Shown: positions 17,462 to 25,605 of the stretch, piece by piece | How the letters are laid out: every line of letters begins with the position of its first letter | Numbering within the stretch: position 1 is the first letter of the stretch | Assembly (NCBI GenBank): GCA_046155285.1 | Contig: JBJXEA010000017.1 | Span: forward strand, 300,722 to 364,721 | Length of the DNA stretch: 64,000 nucleotides | Origin: CAILHX01 sp046155285 | Lineage (GTDB): Bacteria; Pseudomonadota; Gammaproteobacteria; Burkholderiales; Methylophilaceae | Direction: 5' to 3' | Translations under genes and position numbers: made by a program | The notes under the pieces: model-generated | Told to the model about the DNA's origin: nothing | The model's database searches: none | What the model saw: the letters and a program-made list of their open reading frames with translations, nothing else

Positions 17462-20400
17462 CTTCATTTCCGAAGATCAAATCGAGCAGTCGTTGGTGCA
17501 GAAGCTCCAGCATGTGCACGGTTTCGATGCTCTCAACTGCCACACGGAAAATGCGGAAGACTTGAACGACGGCTCGGGTCGCGCCAACAAGCGAGACATG
17601 ATATTGGTGGAGCGAGTGCGGGAAGCGGCGATTCGCTTGAACCCGGACATCCCAGCAACAGCCATTGAAGATGCGCTGGAACAATTGCTCGACCGGCGGC
17701 AGGCGATGACGCTGATCGCCGCGAACCGGGAAATCTACGGCCTCCTGCGCGATGGCATTCCGGTGGAGTTCGACAACGCGCAGGGCGTGCGGCAGCAAGA
17801 GCATGTGAAGCTGCTGGATTTCAACATACCGGATAACAACCGCTTCTTGGTTGTGACCCAACTGTGGATCAAGGGCGAGCGTGGTTTCCGCCGCCCTGAT
17901 GTATTGCTCTACGTCAACGGCATTCCGCTGGTGTTTATCGAGCTGAAAAATTCGAATGTGAAATTGCGCAACGCCTACGACGACAATCTGACGAACTACA
18001 AGGCGGAGATTCCGCAGCTATTCCTGACCAATGCTTTTTGCATGCTCTCCAACGCCATCGAGACCAAGGTGGGCAGCATCACGGCGGGGTGGGAGCATTT
18101 CTTCAACTGGCTGCGCGCGGATGACGAGAAGCAGAAGATTGACCGCGTTGCGATTCAAGAGCAGGGCATCAGTCTGGAAGGTGTGATTGATGGTTTGCTG
18201 CCCAAGCATAGGCTATTGGATTACGTTGAGAATTTCATTCTCTACTACAAGGATAGCTCGAAGATCATCGCGCAGAATCACCAATTCATTGGCGTGAATC
18301 GGGCTTATGACTCTTTTCTCAAACGCGAGAAGCTGGCGGGCAAGCTGGGGGTGTTTTGGCACACGCAGGGCTCAGGTAAGAGTTTTTCGATGATTTTTTA
18401 TGCCCGCAAAATCTTCCGTAAACAGACTGGAAATTTTACATTCGTGGTGGTCACCGACCGCGATGACCTGGACGGACAGATTTACCGTAACTTCCTGAAT
18501 ACCCGCACGGTGAGCGAGGCCGAAGCTGCGCAGCCCAAGAATAGTGAGGAAATGCGCAAGTTTCTCGGGCAAAACAAACGGCTGGTGTTCACCTTGATCC
18601 AGAAATTCCGCTGGGACAAGGGACGGGCATATCCCGAGCTATCAGACCGCAGAGACATCATCGTGATTGTGGATGAAGCGCACCGCACTCAGTACAAATC
18701 GCTTGCGGAGAACATGCGTAAGGGTTTGCCCAGGGCAAACTATCTTGCCTTCACTGGCACGCCGCTGCTGGGGCGAGAGCGTAAGACCAATGCGTGGTTT
18801 GGTGATTACGTTTCGGAATATAACTTCCAGCAATCTATGGATGATGGGGCGACTGTGCCGTTATTCTACGAAAAACGTGTGCCGGAAGTGTTGAACCAGA
18901 ATGCCGATTTGAGCACAGAATTTTACGAAATACTGGAAGACGAAAATCTGGATGAGGCACAGCAAGCCAAACTGGAAAGACGTTTTGCTCAAGAGTTGGA
19001 AGTCATTAAGCGGGATGACCGCTTAGAAAAAATTGCACAAGATATTGTTTATCACTTTCCACGGCGTGGTTACCTGGGTAAGGGACTGGTGGTATCAGTG
19101 GATAAATTCACTGCCGTGAAAATGTTCGATAAAGTTCAGCGGCTGTGGAAGGAAGAGATTAAAACTTTACTGGGGCGTATTAGCAAATCAAGCAATGATA
19201 TTGAGAAGTTCAGGCTGAAACAAGTTGTAGAACACATGCGTTCAGTCGAAATGGCCGTGGTCGTGAGTGCAGATGCAGGTGAAGAAGAAAAGTTTGCTGC
19301 TCAGAGCTTGGCAATCAAACCCCACCGTGAGCGCATGGACAAGTTGGATGAAAATGGGCACGACATTGAATACAACTACAAAGACCCAGAGCACCCGCTG
19401 CAATTGGTGTTCGTTTGTGCAATGTGGCTAACAGGTTTTGATGCGCCCACGCTTTCAACGATGTATCTCGACAAGCCGATGCAGGGGCATACCCTGATGC
19501 AAACAATCGCTCGTGCCAACCGCGTGACATCATGGAAGATCAGCGGGGTCGAGAAGCGCATTGGCGAACTTGTGGATTACTACAATGTGTTCCGCAATAT
19601 GAAGCAAGCGCTCAAGGATTATGCGCAAGGGGGTGATGATACCGAACCTCCAGTAAGGGACAAGGCGGAGTTATTCCGCTTGCTTGACGATGCGATTGAG
19701 CAAGGTTTGACGTTCTGTCATGAGAAAGATGTTCCATTGCGCGAAGTGTTGGCCAGTGGAGATGTTTTTGAAAAGCTTGGGCGTTTTAATGTCTTTGCCA
19801 ATGCTTTGCTAGCAAATGACGAATGGCGCAAGAGTTTCAATGTGTACGAAAATACTATCACGTCGCTATATGAGGCTTGCAAGCCGGATGTGATGAAGCA
19901 TGGCAAAGGGCGAGAAGTAGCGGCGTTTCAATATTTGCGCGGGGTAATAGACAGCCTGATTGAGCAGAAGGACATTGACGCCGTTAGCCTAAAAATTGCC
20001 GAGTTGCTGGATGAGAGTGTGGTGGTGAATGACGCAGAGGCATTCAAGGCACGGCAGTACAACGCGGAATATAAGATCATCCAGAAGGGCAAGAGTTGGG
20101 ATTTGAGCAAGATTGACTTCGACAAGCTGCGCGAAGAATTCAAGGAGGCAACTTATAAGAACATCGAAATCGCCGACCTGCGCGCCTTTTTGCAACACAA
20201 ATTGGAGTTGATGTTGCAACAGAACGCGACGCGCACCGACTTTGCTCAGCGCTTGCAGGAGATTATTGACCGGTATAACTCGGGAGGCTCTTCCACCGAG
20301 AATACTTATGAAGAGTTTTTGGCGTTCACCAAAAATATGCGTGAAGAAGATGAGCGGCACATTCGCGAAGGGTTGACGGAAGACGAACTGGAGATTTTCG

Positions 20401-20681
20401 ATCTGCTCAAGAAAGACAAGATGGCGCAGGAGGAAACGCAGAAGGTGAAGCTCGCCGCAAAGTCATTGTTGAAACGCTTGAAGGAAGAACAACCCAAAGT
20501 GCTGGTGCAGGATTGGTACAAGGATACGCAGACCAAAGAGCGTGTGCGCTCGGCGGTTGCTGAGGTGCTGGATAAAAATCTGCCGGATACATACAACCGC
20601 GCACTGTTCAGAGAGAAGTGCGACAACGTATATCACCTGATGCTTGACTATGCCAGCCACGGTAGGAAGTGGGCAGCATGA
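17454..20681 (+). CDS. hsdR: Type I restriction-modification system, endonuclease/translocase subunit HsdR
   Basis: A 1075-residue motor-nuclease. The N-terminal PD-(D/E)xK nuclease site is intact: D149 in RRPD, then E163-L-K165 in VFIELK. The SF2 helicase core follows, with Walker A HTQGSGKS (303-310) and DEAH (407-410), and LTGFDAPTL plus the QTIARANR motif VI region nearer the middle. A long C-terminal region (about 780-1075) contacts the methylase. Full length and no frameshift, so the system looks active. It overlaps hsdS by 8 bp. Self-DNA is protected by HsdM/HsdS. Confidence 0.95.
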   Translation: MPNFISEDQIEQSLVQKLQHVHGFDALNCHTENAEDLNDGSGRANKRDMILVERVREAAIRLNPDIPATAIEDALEQLLDRRQAMTLIAANREIYGLLRDGIPVEFDNAQGVRQQEHVKLLDFNIPDNNRFLVVTQLWIKGERGFRRPDVLLYVNGIPLVFIELKNSNVKLRNAYDDNLTNYKAEIPQLFLTNAFCMLSNAIETKVGSITAGWEHFFNWLRADDEKQKIDRVAIQEQGISLEGVIDGLLPKHRLLDYVENFILYYKDSSKIIAQNHQFIGVNRAYDSFLKREKLAGKLGVFWHTQGSGKSFSMIFYARKIFRKQTGNFTFVVVTDRDDLDGQIYRNFLNTRTVSEAEAAQPKNSEEMRKFLGQNKRLVFTLIQKFRWDKGRAYPELSDRRDIIVIVDEAHRTQYKSLAENMRKGLPRANYLAFTGTPLLGRERKTNAWFGDYVSEYNFQQSMDDGATVPLFYEKRVPEVLNQNADLSTEFYEILEDENLDEAQQAKLERRFAQELEVIKRDDRLEKIAQDIVYHFPRRGYLGKGLVVSVDKFTAVKMFDKVQRLWKEEIKTLLGRISKSSNDIEKFRLKQVVEHMRSVEMAVVVSADAGEEEKFAAQSLAIKPHRERMDKLDENGHDIEYNYKDPEHPLQLVFVCAMWLTGFDAPTLSTMYLDKPMQGHTLMQTIARANRVTSWKISGVEKRIGELVDYYNVFRNMKQALKDYAQGGDDTEPPVRDKAELFRLLDDAIEQGLTFCHEKDVPLREVLASGDVFEKLGRFNVFANALLANDEWRKSFNVYENTITSLYEACKPDVMKHGKGREVAAFQYLRGVIDSLIEQKDIDAVSLKIAELLDESVVVNDAEAFKARQYNAEYKIIQKGKSWDLSKIDFDKLREEFKEATYKNIEIADLRAFLQHKLELMLQQNATRTDFAQRLQEIIDRYNSGGSSTENTYEEFLAFTKNMREEDERHIREGLTEDELEIFDLLKKDKMAQEETQKVKLAAKSLLKRLKEEQPKVLVQDWYKDTQTKERVRSAVAEVLDKNLPDTYNRALFREKCDNVYHLMLDYASHGRKWAA

Positions 20682-20691
20682 GCTTTTTGTT

Positions 20692-20750
20692 TCGATGACA
20701 TATCTGGATGCACCCCTCGAATAAGGGTTGTTATCCAGATATGTCATCGA
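20692..20750. repeat. Perfect 18-bp inverted repeat after hsdR
   Basis: TCGATGACATATCTGGAT (20692-20709) and its exact complement (20733-20750) are separated by 23 bp. No T-tract follows. It could be a protein-binding palindrome or a read-through barrier. Its sequence is unrelated to the 18-bp repeat at 11349. Confidence 0.65.
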
Positions 20751-21175
20751 GAGGTGTCTTGCATAGCAAGACGCTAATAGCGGTCGGGTGGATGCTGGCA
20801 AGCCAGCACTCCTGCTGGACGCATGAGTAAATCTACCCTTGTTGCTAGGGCAACATCCGCCACGTTTATAGCGCCCGTCTCTGCACCTTGCGGCGCACGA
20901 CCCCCGACCTTGTCGGCTGCGCTGAAAGCGCGGTCGCAAAGGCGCGCCCACCCTATCAGCTTGGTCATGCTACCGCATGACTCACGAAAGACGCTACAAC
21001 CGAAATCGGCAGCTTCGCACCCGATTTACGGTTTACGCTTTTCGTGCCCGAAAGGTCGGGGGTCGTGCGCCGCTTCGCAGCTTCGACGGGCGGGGGCGTT
21101 GCCCCCCGCTAAACCACCGTGCGTGGGCGCACTCAAAACGCTTGGGCGTTTTGTGGTTTGCGGCTCCCCCAAGTA
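20751..21175. other. GC-rich, heavily palindromic non-coding block (candidate oriT or structured RNA)
   Basis: The 516-bp gap between hsdR and the next gene shows no convincing gene. It holds many hairpins: GCTGGC/GCCAGC (20794-20807), GTTGC/GCAAC (20841-20854), GTCATGC/GCATGAC (20964-20981), AAATCGG/CCGATTT (21003-21027) and GGGGGC/GCCCCC (21092-21106). There is also a perfect 22-bp inverted repeat (20890-20911 with 21052-21073). A three-way-junction-like unit has outer arms AAACCAC (21111-21117) and GTGGTTT (21153-21159) around the stems GTGCG/CGCAC and AAAACGC/GCGTTTT. The block is GC-rich between AT-richer genes. It may be a transfer origin, a single-strand origin or a structured RNA; which one is not decided by the sequence. 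Confidence 0.55.
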
Positions 21176-21197
21176 TGTTTGGAAATGAATTGTGTAG

Positions 21198-22289
21198 TTA
21201 TTCCTCGAATTGTCTTTTACCAAAATAGAGCCATGGGTTAAGAGCAGATATTTCTTTTATGTTGATACCGTGGCGTAATAACTCAGATTCAAAAAGAAGC
21301 AGTGACTTATGGATAATTTTCTTAAAGTTATCTGTGCTTGGTAGATCATATTTAGGTTTTTCTCCGTATCTCGTTTCCATAATTGACCCAGTAATATCTT
21401 TTTTTATGTCTTTATGAAGCTCATATTTGGAAATGAATACCTGATACAAAAACCCCATTGCATCAGCAGAGCTGCCAGCAAGATCAATTGCGCTTTCGCC
21501 GTTTTCTTCAGATTCAAAGGCAAAAGAATTTAAAAGAGCTTGTGTTGCAAGTGCAGCTGAAACTAAATCGAATGTCCATCTAGTAAAATATTCCGTTTCA
21601 TCAATATTTAGAAATTCACCAGTAAACATCATGGAATTCATAATGCTTGAAGGTGAAAGGAAGTCGATGTGTTTAATTACAATATCTGGAGGAATAGATT
21701 TAAGGGGTATAGGAAAAATAAACCAGTTAGATTTGATATTTCCATCAATACGTTGTCTAGGCCTCCAAGTTTTCTGAATTGCAAGCAAGTGACTGATAGC
21801 TTGTAAAGAACACTCTTTTTTACTTGCCCATAAATCAACAGCACAAAGAAAGTTATGTATAGGATGCAATGCATGAGCTGATTTTTTTAATCTAGTAGTA
21901 TCTTGATATGAAAAATTCTCTAAATCGGTTGCGCCTGGATGCGGAGAAAACCAATATCTTGTTTGAGGTAACAAGTACTCTAATACCTCTAAACTTTTTG
22001 GATCAGGCTTTGCGCCATCCCACCAATTTTTCCAGCGTCCTGATGAAACAAAACTACCTTCTTTTACCCCTATCTTTAATCTATGTGATTTAGCAACTCG
22101 CGAGGCTGTTTCATCGTGAGATCTTTCTAATTCTTCTAAAGCAGCTTTAATCACGCCATCCATTAAATTTGCGCAAGATTTGCTTATATCTGTTTTATAG
22201 CAAAGTGCCATCCTAACAATTCGTGCATAGGCTTTTCTCCGCATTTTGGCGGTTGGCAATTCTAAAAACTCTTTTTTTAATCTTCCCAT
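21198..22289 (-). CDS. Uncharacterised element protein, possible regulator
   Basis: A 363-residue AT-rich gene I do not recognise. No signal peptide or membrane segment is visible. The segment about residues 68-115 (GRWKNWWDGAKPDPKSLEVL followed by a tryptophan-containing stretch) resembles helix-turn-helix regions of mobile-element repressors, in which a WxxWxxG motif precedes a helix; this is a weak visual impression. The rest is mostly helical. It is divergent from the small gene and the mobilisation genes, with a palindrome-rich 155-bp intergenic region, which fits a regulator of transfer functions. Nothing else in the sequence fixes the function. Confidence 0.55.
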   Translation of the reverse strand: MGRLKKEFLELPTAKMRRKAYARIVRMALCYKTDISKSCANLMDGVIKAALEELERSHDETASRVAKSHRLKIGVKEGSFVSSGRWKNWWDGAKPDPKSLEVLEYLLPQTRYWFSPHPGATDLENFSYQDTTRLKKSAHALHPIHNFLCAVDLWASKKECSLQAISHLLAIQKTWRPRQRIDGNIKSNWFIFPIPLKSIPPDIVIKHIDFLSPSSIMNSMMFTGEFLNIDETEYFTRWTFDLVSAALATQALLNSFAFESEENGESAIDLAGSSADAMGFLYQVFISKYELHKDIKKDITGSIMETRYGEKPKYDLPSTDNFKKIIHKSLLLFESELLRHGINIKEISALNPWLYFGKRQFEE

Positions 22290-22305
22290 ACTGATTCTAC
22301 ATTCC

Positions 22306-22348
22306 GAATAACTATTAAATAAAAGATACTTTATCGGAATAGTTATTC
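22306..22348. promoter_or_regulatory. Inverted repeat in the divergent mobilisation promoter region
   Basis: GAATAACTATT (22306-22316) is matched exactly by AATAGTTATTC (22338-22348). A second pair, TTGACT...AGTCAA, lies further right within about 22373-22400. The region separates the putative regulator from the mobilisation genes. It may be an operator, or part of an oriT, because MOBC plasmids carry oriT upstream of their mob genes. Confidence 0.45.
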
Positions 22349-22444
22349 TTTTACAAACACTTATTGACTCTGAATAATAGACTCAATTAGTCAAGGCTTG
22401 GAAAGTAAGACTAATTATTTTATTAATCCTTTTAAGGAAAAATT

Positions 22445-22702
22445 ATGGAATCAAATAAGTTGAAAGTAAGTGTAGGAAGAAGTGGAATATTTGTTACTGG
22501 TGAGTGGACGATCCCCATTCCTTTAGAACAAGCAAGGATGATTTTCGAAGGAGATTATCAACATAGCGCTAATGATGGTTTGTTTTCACTAAGTCCTGCG
22601 AGTGACAAAACATGTTTATCGTTATTGCCAGTGGACGTTGCAAAAATCGCGTTAACTCAATCTGATATTGATCAGTTAAAAAGCATTTTAAAAACGTTCT
22701 AG
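22445..22702 (+). CDS. Small element protein of unknown function
   Basis: An 85-residue soluble protein with AAGGAAA before the ATG. The first half is predicted to be beta-strand rich (VSVGRSGIFVTGEWTI); the end is helical (LTQSDIDQLKSILKTF). No family recognised. It precedes the coupling-protein gene but is separated from it by a strong terminator, so it may be made in larger amount than the downstream genes. Position suggests an accessory mobilisation or regulatory protein; this is a guess. Confidence 0.6.
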   Translation: MESNKLKVSVGRSGIFVTGEWTIPIPLEQARMIFEGDYQHSANDGLFSLSPASDKTCLSLLPVDVAKIALTQSDIDQLKSILKTF

Positions 22703-22703
22703 T

Positions 22704-22740
22704 AAATAGGGGGTTCAGTCTATTTCTGAACCCCCTATTT
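22704..22740 (+). terminator. Terminator or attenuator before the mobilisation genes
   Basis: A perfect 15-bp stem AAATAGGGGGTTCAG (22704-22718) / CTGAACCCCCTATTT (22726-22740) has a 7-nt loop and is followed by TATAAAT. It lies between the 85-residue gene and the coupling-protein gene, so transcription of the mobilisation genes must read through it or start after it. Confidence 0.85.
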
Positions 22741-22761
22741 TATAAATAGAACATAATCATC

Positions 22762-24531
22762 ATGAATATTGCACAAAACATTGCTATTAAACTTTCAGGT
22801 GCTATCAATGCATTGATAGATTTATTGTTAGTTTTCTCGTGGCTATCCCTTTTTTTTATTATATTTTTTTCAATCTTATTTTGGCTTGTAGGTAGAAAAC
22901 TAAAGAAATTTGCTAAGCCAGAATATCCACTAATTGCACCAATTATTCGATCAGTTGGAGGAAGTAGCGAGCTAGTCGGAATTTTCTCATTGTTTGTTCT
23001 GGTTGTTCATAGCCTAACCATATTTGTGCTAACTGAAATTGCATATATTTTTGCATCAGCCTCGACTAGTCTTGGATTTATTGAAATTTTACATAATGGG
23101 GCGTTTGCGTTTTGGAAAGTAACCAAAGTCATTTATTTTCCAATGATTTGGGGAGCATTTTCTGGTTTAGCTTTATCTTTAATTTTAAATTTGAAAATTA
23201 TCGCTCAGTGGGAGCGAGGTTCAGGGCTGCATGATGTGACTGTGCTTCTCAAAAAATTCGCCAAACTTGATAACTTTGATCCTCGTCCATATTTTAATCC
23301 ACTCTTAGGATGTTTTATTGGCAAAGACGACCAGTCAAAGCCTATTTATGTTCCATGGCGCAAGATTCGAGAGACCCATATTCAGGTTCTTGGAGCAACC
23401 GGAACCGGTAAGGGCGTAATTATGGGCTTGATTAGTTATCAAGCTGCTTTTGCTGGGGAAGGTGTTGTGTGGATTGACCCAAAAAATGATCGGTATGCAC
23501 CAAAACTGATGAGAGCCGCTGCTAAAAAGTCAGGTAAGGCATTTCACTTCATTGATCTGAATCAGAATCAGCCTGCACAGTTCAATCTTTTATCTGGAGC
23601 AGATCGACATGATATTGAAGAGTTGCTAATTGCAGGGTTTGATCTAAAAGGGAAGGGTTTAGATGGAGACTATCATCGTTCTAAAGACGAGGATGCAGCC
23701 ATTAAAGCATCTAAGTTCGTTGGGCAAGAGGGTGATATATCAATCCCTGAGTTAGTTAATAAGTGTGCAAGTGTTGATAGTATTACTGATCAGGATAACT
23801 TTTGGAGAAAGCTCCAGAAGCTGGCTGATCTTCCTGCAATTAAAACAAAATATGGGATCAATTTACCTTGTGCTATTAGAGACAAGTCTGTCATCTATAT
23901 TGTCGGCTCGTGCGATAACGAACGCGTCATCATGCTTCAGAAGATGGTGTTGGTAAGGATTAATCAGATATTAAAACAACAAGATAGATCTATTACAGTT
24001 GCTCCTACAACCAAGGTGTTGGACGAATTTAAGTACCTACTTTCACCAGTTGCCCTGTCTGGATTAGGGGTAATACGTGATTTCGACACGCATGTTCTCT
24101 TAGCTCATCAATCTCTCAGCGATTTGGATTCATGTGCAGGTGTTTCTAGAACGGAAGCAGAGGGAGTTGTACTGGATAACACTGCTATCAAAATTATCTA
24201 CAAGTTGGGCGACAGTCAACACGCTGAGAAGTTGTCAAAAAACTCCGGAAAAAGGAGGACATTTGCTGAGCAGCAAAATAAAACTGTATCCGAAGAGTTT
24301 AGATCAGATGGGGCATGGCGTGAGACACAGGAGCCTCTAATTGATCCCGATGTATTGATGCACTTGCCCATGCCAAGTGATCGTGAGAACCAGGCAAATG
24401 TCGGTGTTTTGTATGGTGTTGGATTGGCTAAGTTATTTTATGCTGGTTATATTCCTGTTATTGGAATGCGCCCACTTCCAGTTGCTGTACCTGAAATTCA
24501 AGTTACAACAGATGCTGAGGACATGATTTGA
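22762..24531 (+). CDS. Type IV coupling protein (TraD/TraG/MobB-like ATPase)
   Basis: A 589-residue membrane-anchored ATPase that would bring the relaxase-DNA complex to a type IV secretion channel. Three hydrophobic segments are seen (about residues 15-40, 72-98, 115-143). The cytoplasmic ATPase has Walker A GATGTGKG starting at residue 211, WIDPKND about 25 residues later, and a second acidic motif, LDEFKYLL, near 415. The C-terminal part contains LLAHQSLSDL, in the position where TraD/TrwB proteins have an LxxQ-type motif. The stop TGA overlaps the ATG of the relaxase gene. The pairing of coupling protein and MOBC relaxase matches CloDF13 mobB-mobC. No mating-pair genes are in the element. 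Confidence 0.85.
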   Translation: MNIAQNIAIKLSGAINALIDLLLVFSWLSLFFIIFFSILFWLVGRKLKKFAKPEYPLIAPIIRSVGGSSELVGIFSLFVLVVHSLTIFVLTEIAYIFASASTSLGFIEILHNGAFAFWKVTKVIYFPMIWGAFSGLALSLILNLKIIAQWERGSGLHDVTVLLKKFAKLDNFDPRPYFNPLLGCFIGKDDQSKPIYVPWRKIRETHIQVLGATGTGKGVIMGLISYQAAFAGEGVVWIDPKNDRYAPKLMRAAAKKSGKAFHFIDLNQNQPAQFNLLSGADRHDIEELLIAGFDLKGKGLDGDYHRSKDEDAAIKASKFVGQEGDISIPELVNKCASVDSITDQDNFWRKLQKLADLPAIKTKYGINLPCAIRDKSVIYIVGSCDNERVIMLQKMVLVRINQILKQQDRSITVAPTTKVLDEFKYLLSPVALSGLGVIRDFDTHVLLAHQSLSDLDSCAGVSRTEAEGVVLDNTAIKIIYKLGDSQHAEKLSKNSGKRRTFAEQQNKTVSEEFRSDGAWRETQEPLIDPDVLMHLPMPSDRENQANVGVLYGVGLAKLFYAGYIPVIGMRPLPVAVPEIQVTTDAEDMI

Positions 24532-25277
24532 TGGATCAAAACTCAAATCTGATCGCCGACGCAACTCTACGAATAAGTCGAAGACACGCAAAGCATTATG
24601 CTGTGTTGCGATTCCTTCGGCAGCACTTATGGAGTTCACAGCAGATTCTCCAAGATGTTATGAATTTGCAATCAAGGCAAGCGGCACATAAATCACTAAT
24701 GCAAATGCGTGTTGAAGGGTTAATCCAATCGCATTTATATGAAGCTCTTGGTGGAAATATTACTTTATGGGGCATAACAGCACATGGCCAAGCTATGGCC
24801 TTTAATCCCCATAATGAGGAACCATATGCTACCTACTTCGAACCATCAAGAGTATCTGAGCAAACGATTCGTCATCAGCTTGATTTGCAGAAATTAAGGG
24901 TCATTGCTGAAAAAAATGGATGGAGTGAATGGCTGGATGGTGATCGTCTCGGATTTCTAAAAATCGAAATTAAACGCCCTGATGCCTTAGTCAAAGACCA
25001 CAACAGCATGGTTATTGCCATTGAGTGCGAGCGAACCTTTAAGACCCAAAAACGTTATCAGCAGATATTAGTCTCTTACCTGCGATTGCTTAAATCTGGA
25101 CAAATTTCGAAGGTTGTATGGGTATTGCCAAGCAAGGGTATGGAGGAACGGCTCAGAAAGATTATTACTGGCATAAATTCGGTTAGCGTTGCAGGTCAGA
25201 AAATCCAAATTGATCCTCTCAAGCATCACGTCAATTTACATTTCTGTGCATATTCTGATTGGCCACATTATGAATAA
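24531..25277 (+). CDS. mobC: MOBC-type relaxase (replication-relaxation family)
   Basis: A 248-residue protein resembling PF13814 (replication-relaxation), which includes the CloDF13 MobC relaxase. The N-terminal part (about residues 15-85) is a winged-helix-like DNA-binding region (VLRFLRQHLWSSQQILQDV). The central part has a PD-(D/E)xK-like site: PD at about 148-149 in KRPDALV, then IAIECERTFKTQKRY. MOBC relaxases lack the tyrosine-HUH chemistry of other relaxases and are thought to use this nuclease-like fold. The ATG overlaps the preceding stop as TGATG. The gene overlaps the next gene by 8 bp. The call rests on size, motifs and the adjacent coupling protein. Confidence 0.72.
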   Translation: MDQNSNLIADATLRISRRHAKHYAVLRFLRQHLWSSQQILQDVMNLQSRQAAHKSLMQMRVEGLIQSHLYEALGGNITLWGITAHGQAMAFNPHNEEPYATYFEPSRVSEQTIRHQLDLQKLRVIAEKNGWSEWLDGDRLGFLKIEIKRPDALVKDHNSMVIAIECERTFKTQKRYQQILVSYLRLLKSGQISKVVWVLPSKGMEERLRKIITGINSVSVAGQKIQIDPLKHHVNLHFCAYSDWPHYE

Positions 25278-25605
25278 GTCCAGCCTAAAGAAACGAGGCT
25301 ATAACCTACAAGAAGCCATGGCATATCTTGGAATTAAGAGACGCGCATTTGATATGCACTTCCGGCCTTACTTGTGCCCCATAAAATTTGGCACATCTAC
25401 GGTTTTTGATGTGGTTGACTTAGACCAATTAATGAATAAGTATAGAAGCGGGAATGAGCGGCTCATTCAGAAAGGAGATGTAATATGGGCCGACAAAGTG
25501 GCATCTACCAAGATGACAAAAATAGGTGGTGTGTTGACAAGGTCTATCGTGGCACACGACTTCGAGAAAGTTTTGAAAACCTTGAAGAAGCAGAAAACTG
25601 GTTAA
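25270..25605 (+). CDS. Excisionase-like small DNA-binding protein
   Basis: A 111-residue protein with an AlpA/Xis-like winged-helix segment: YNLQEAMAYLGIKRRAFD (about residues 12-29) followed by FGTSTVFDVVDLDQLMNKY (about 40-58). Small proteins of this kind act as recombination directionality factors. I use the ATG at 25270, which lies in the relaxase stop region; an upstream frame only adds shadow sequence. The remarkable point is a 121-bp overlap with the integrase gene in another frame. Part of the C-terminal 40 residues may be an out-of-frame consequence of that overlap. Confidence 0.6.
   Translation: MNKSSLKKRGYNLQEAMAYLGIKRRAFDMHFRPYLCPIKFGTSTVFDVVDLDQLMNKYRSGNERLIQKGDVIWADKVASTKMTKIGGVLTRSIVAHDFEKVLKTLKKQKTG

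Noticed and set aside
20463..21228. Several open frames in and around the GC-rich block after hsdR
   Set aside because: They are short and repeat-derived, lack ribosome binding sites and resemble no protein. High GC with hairpins explains the open frames.
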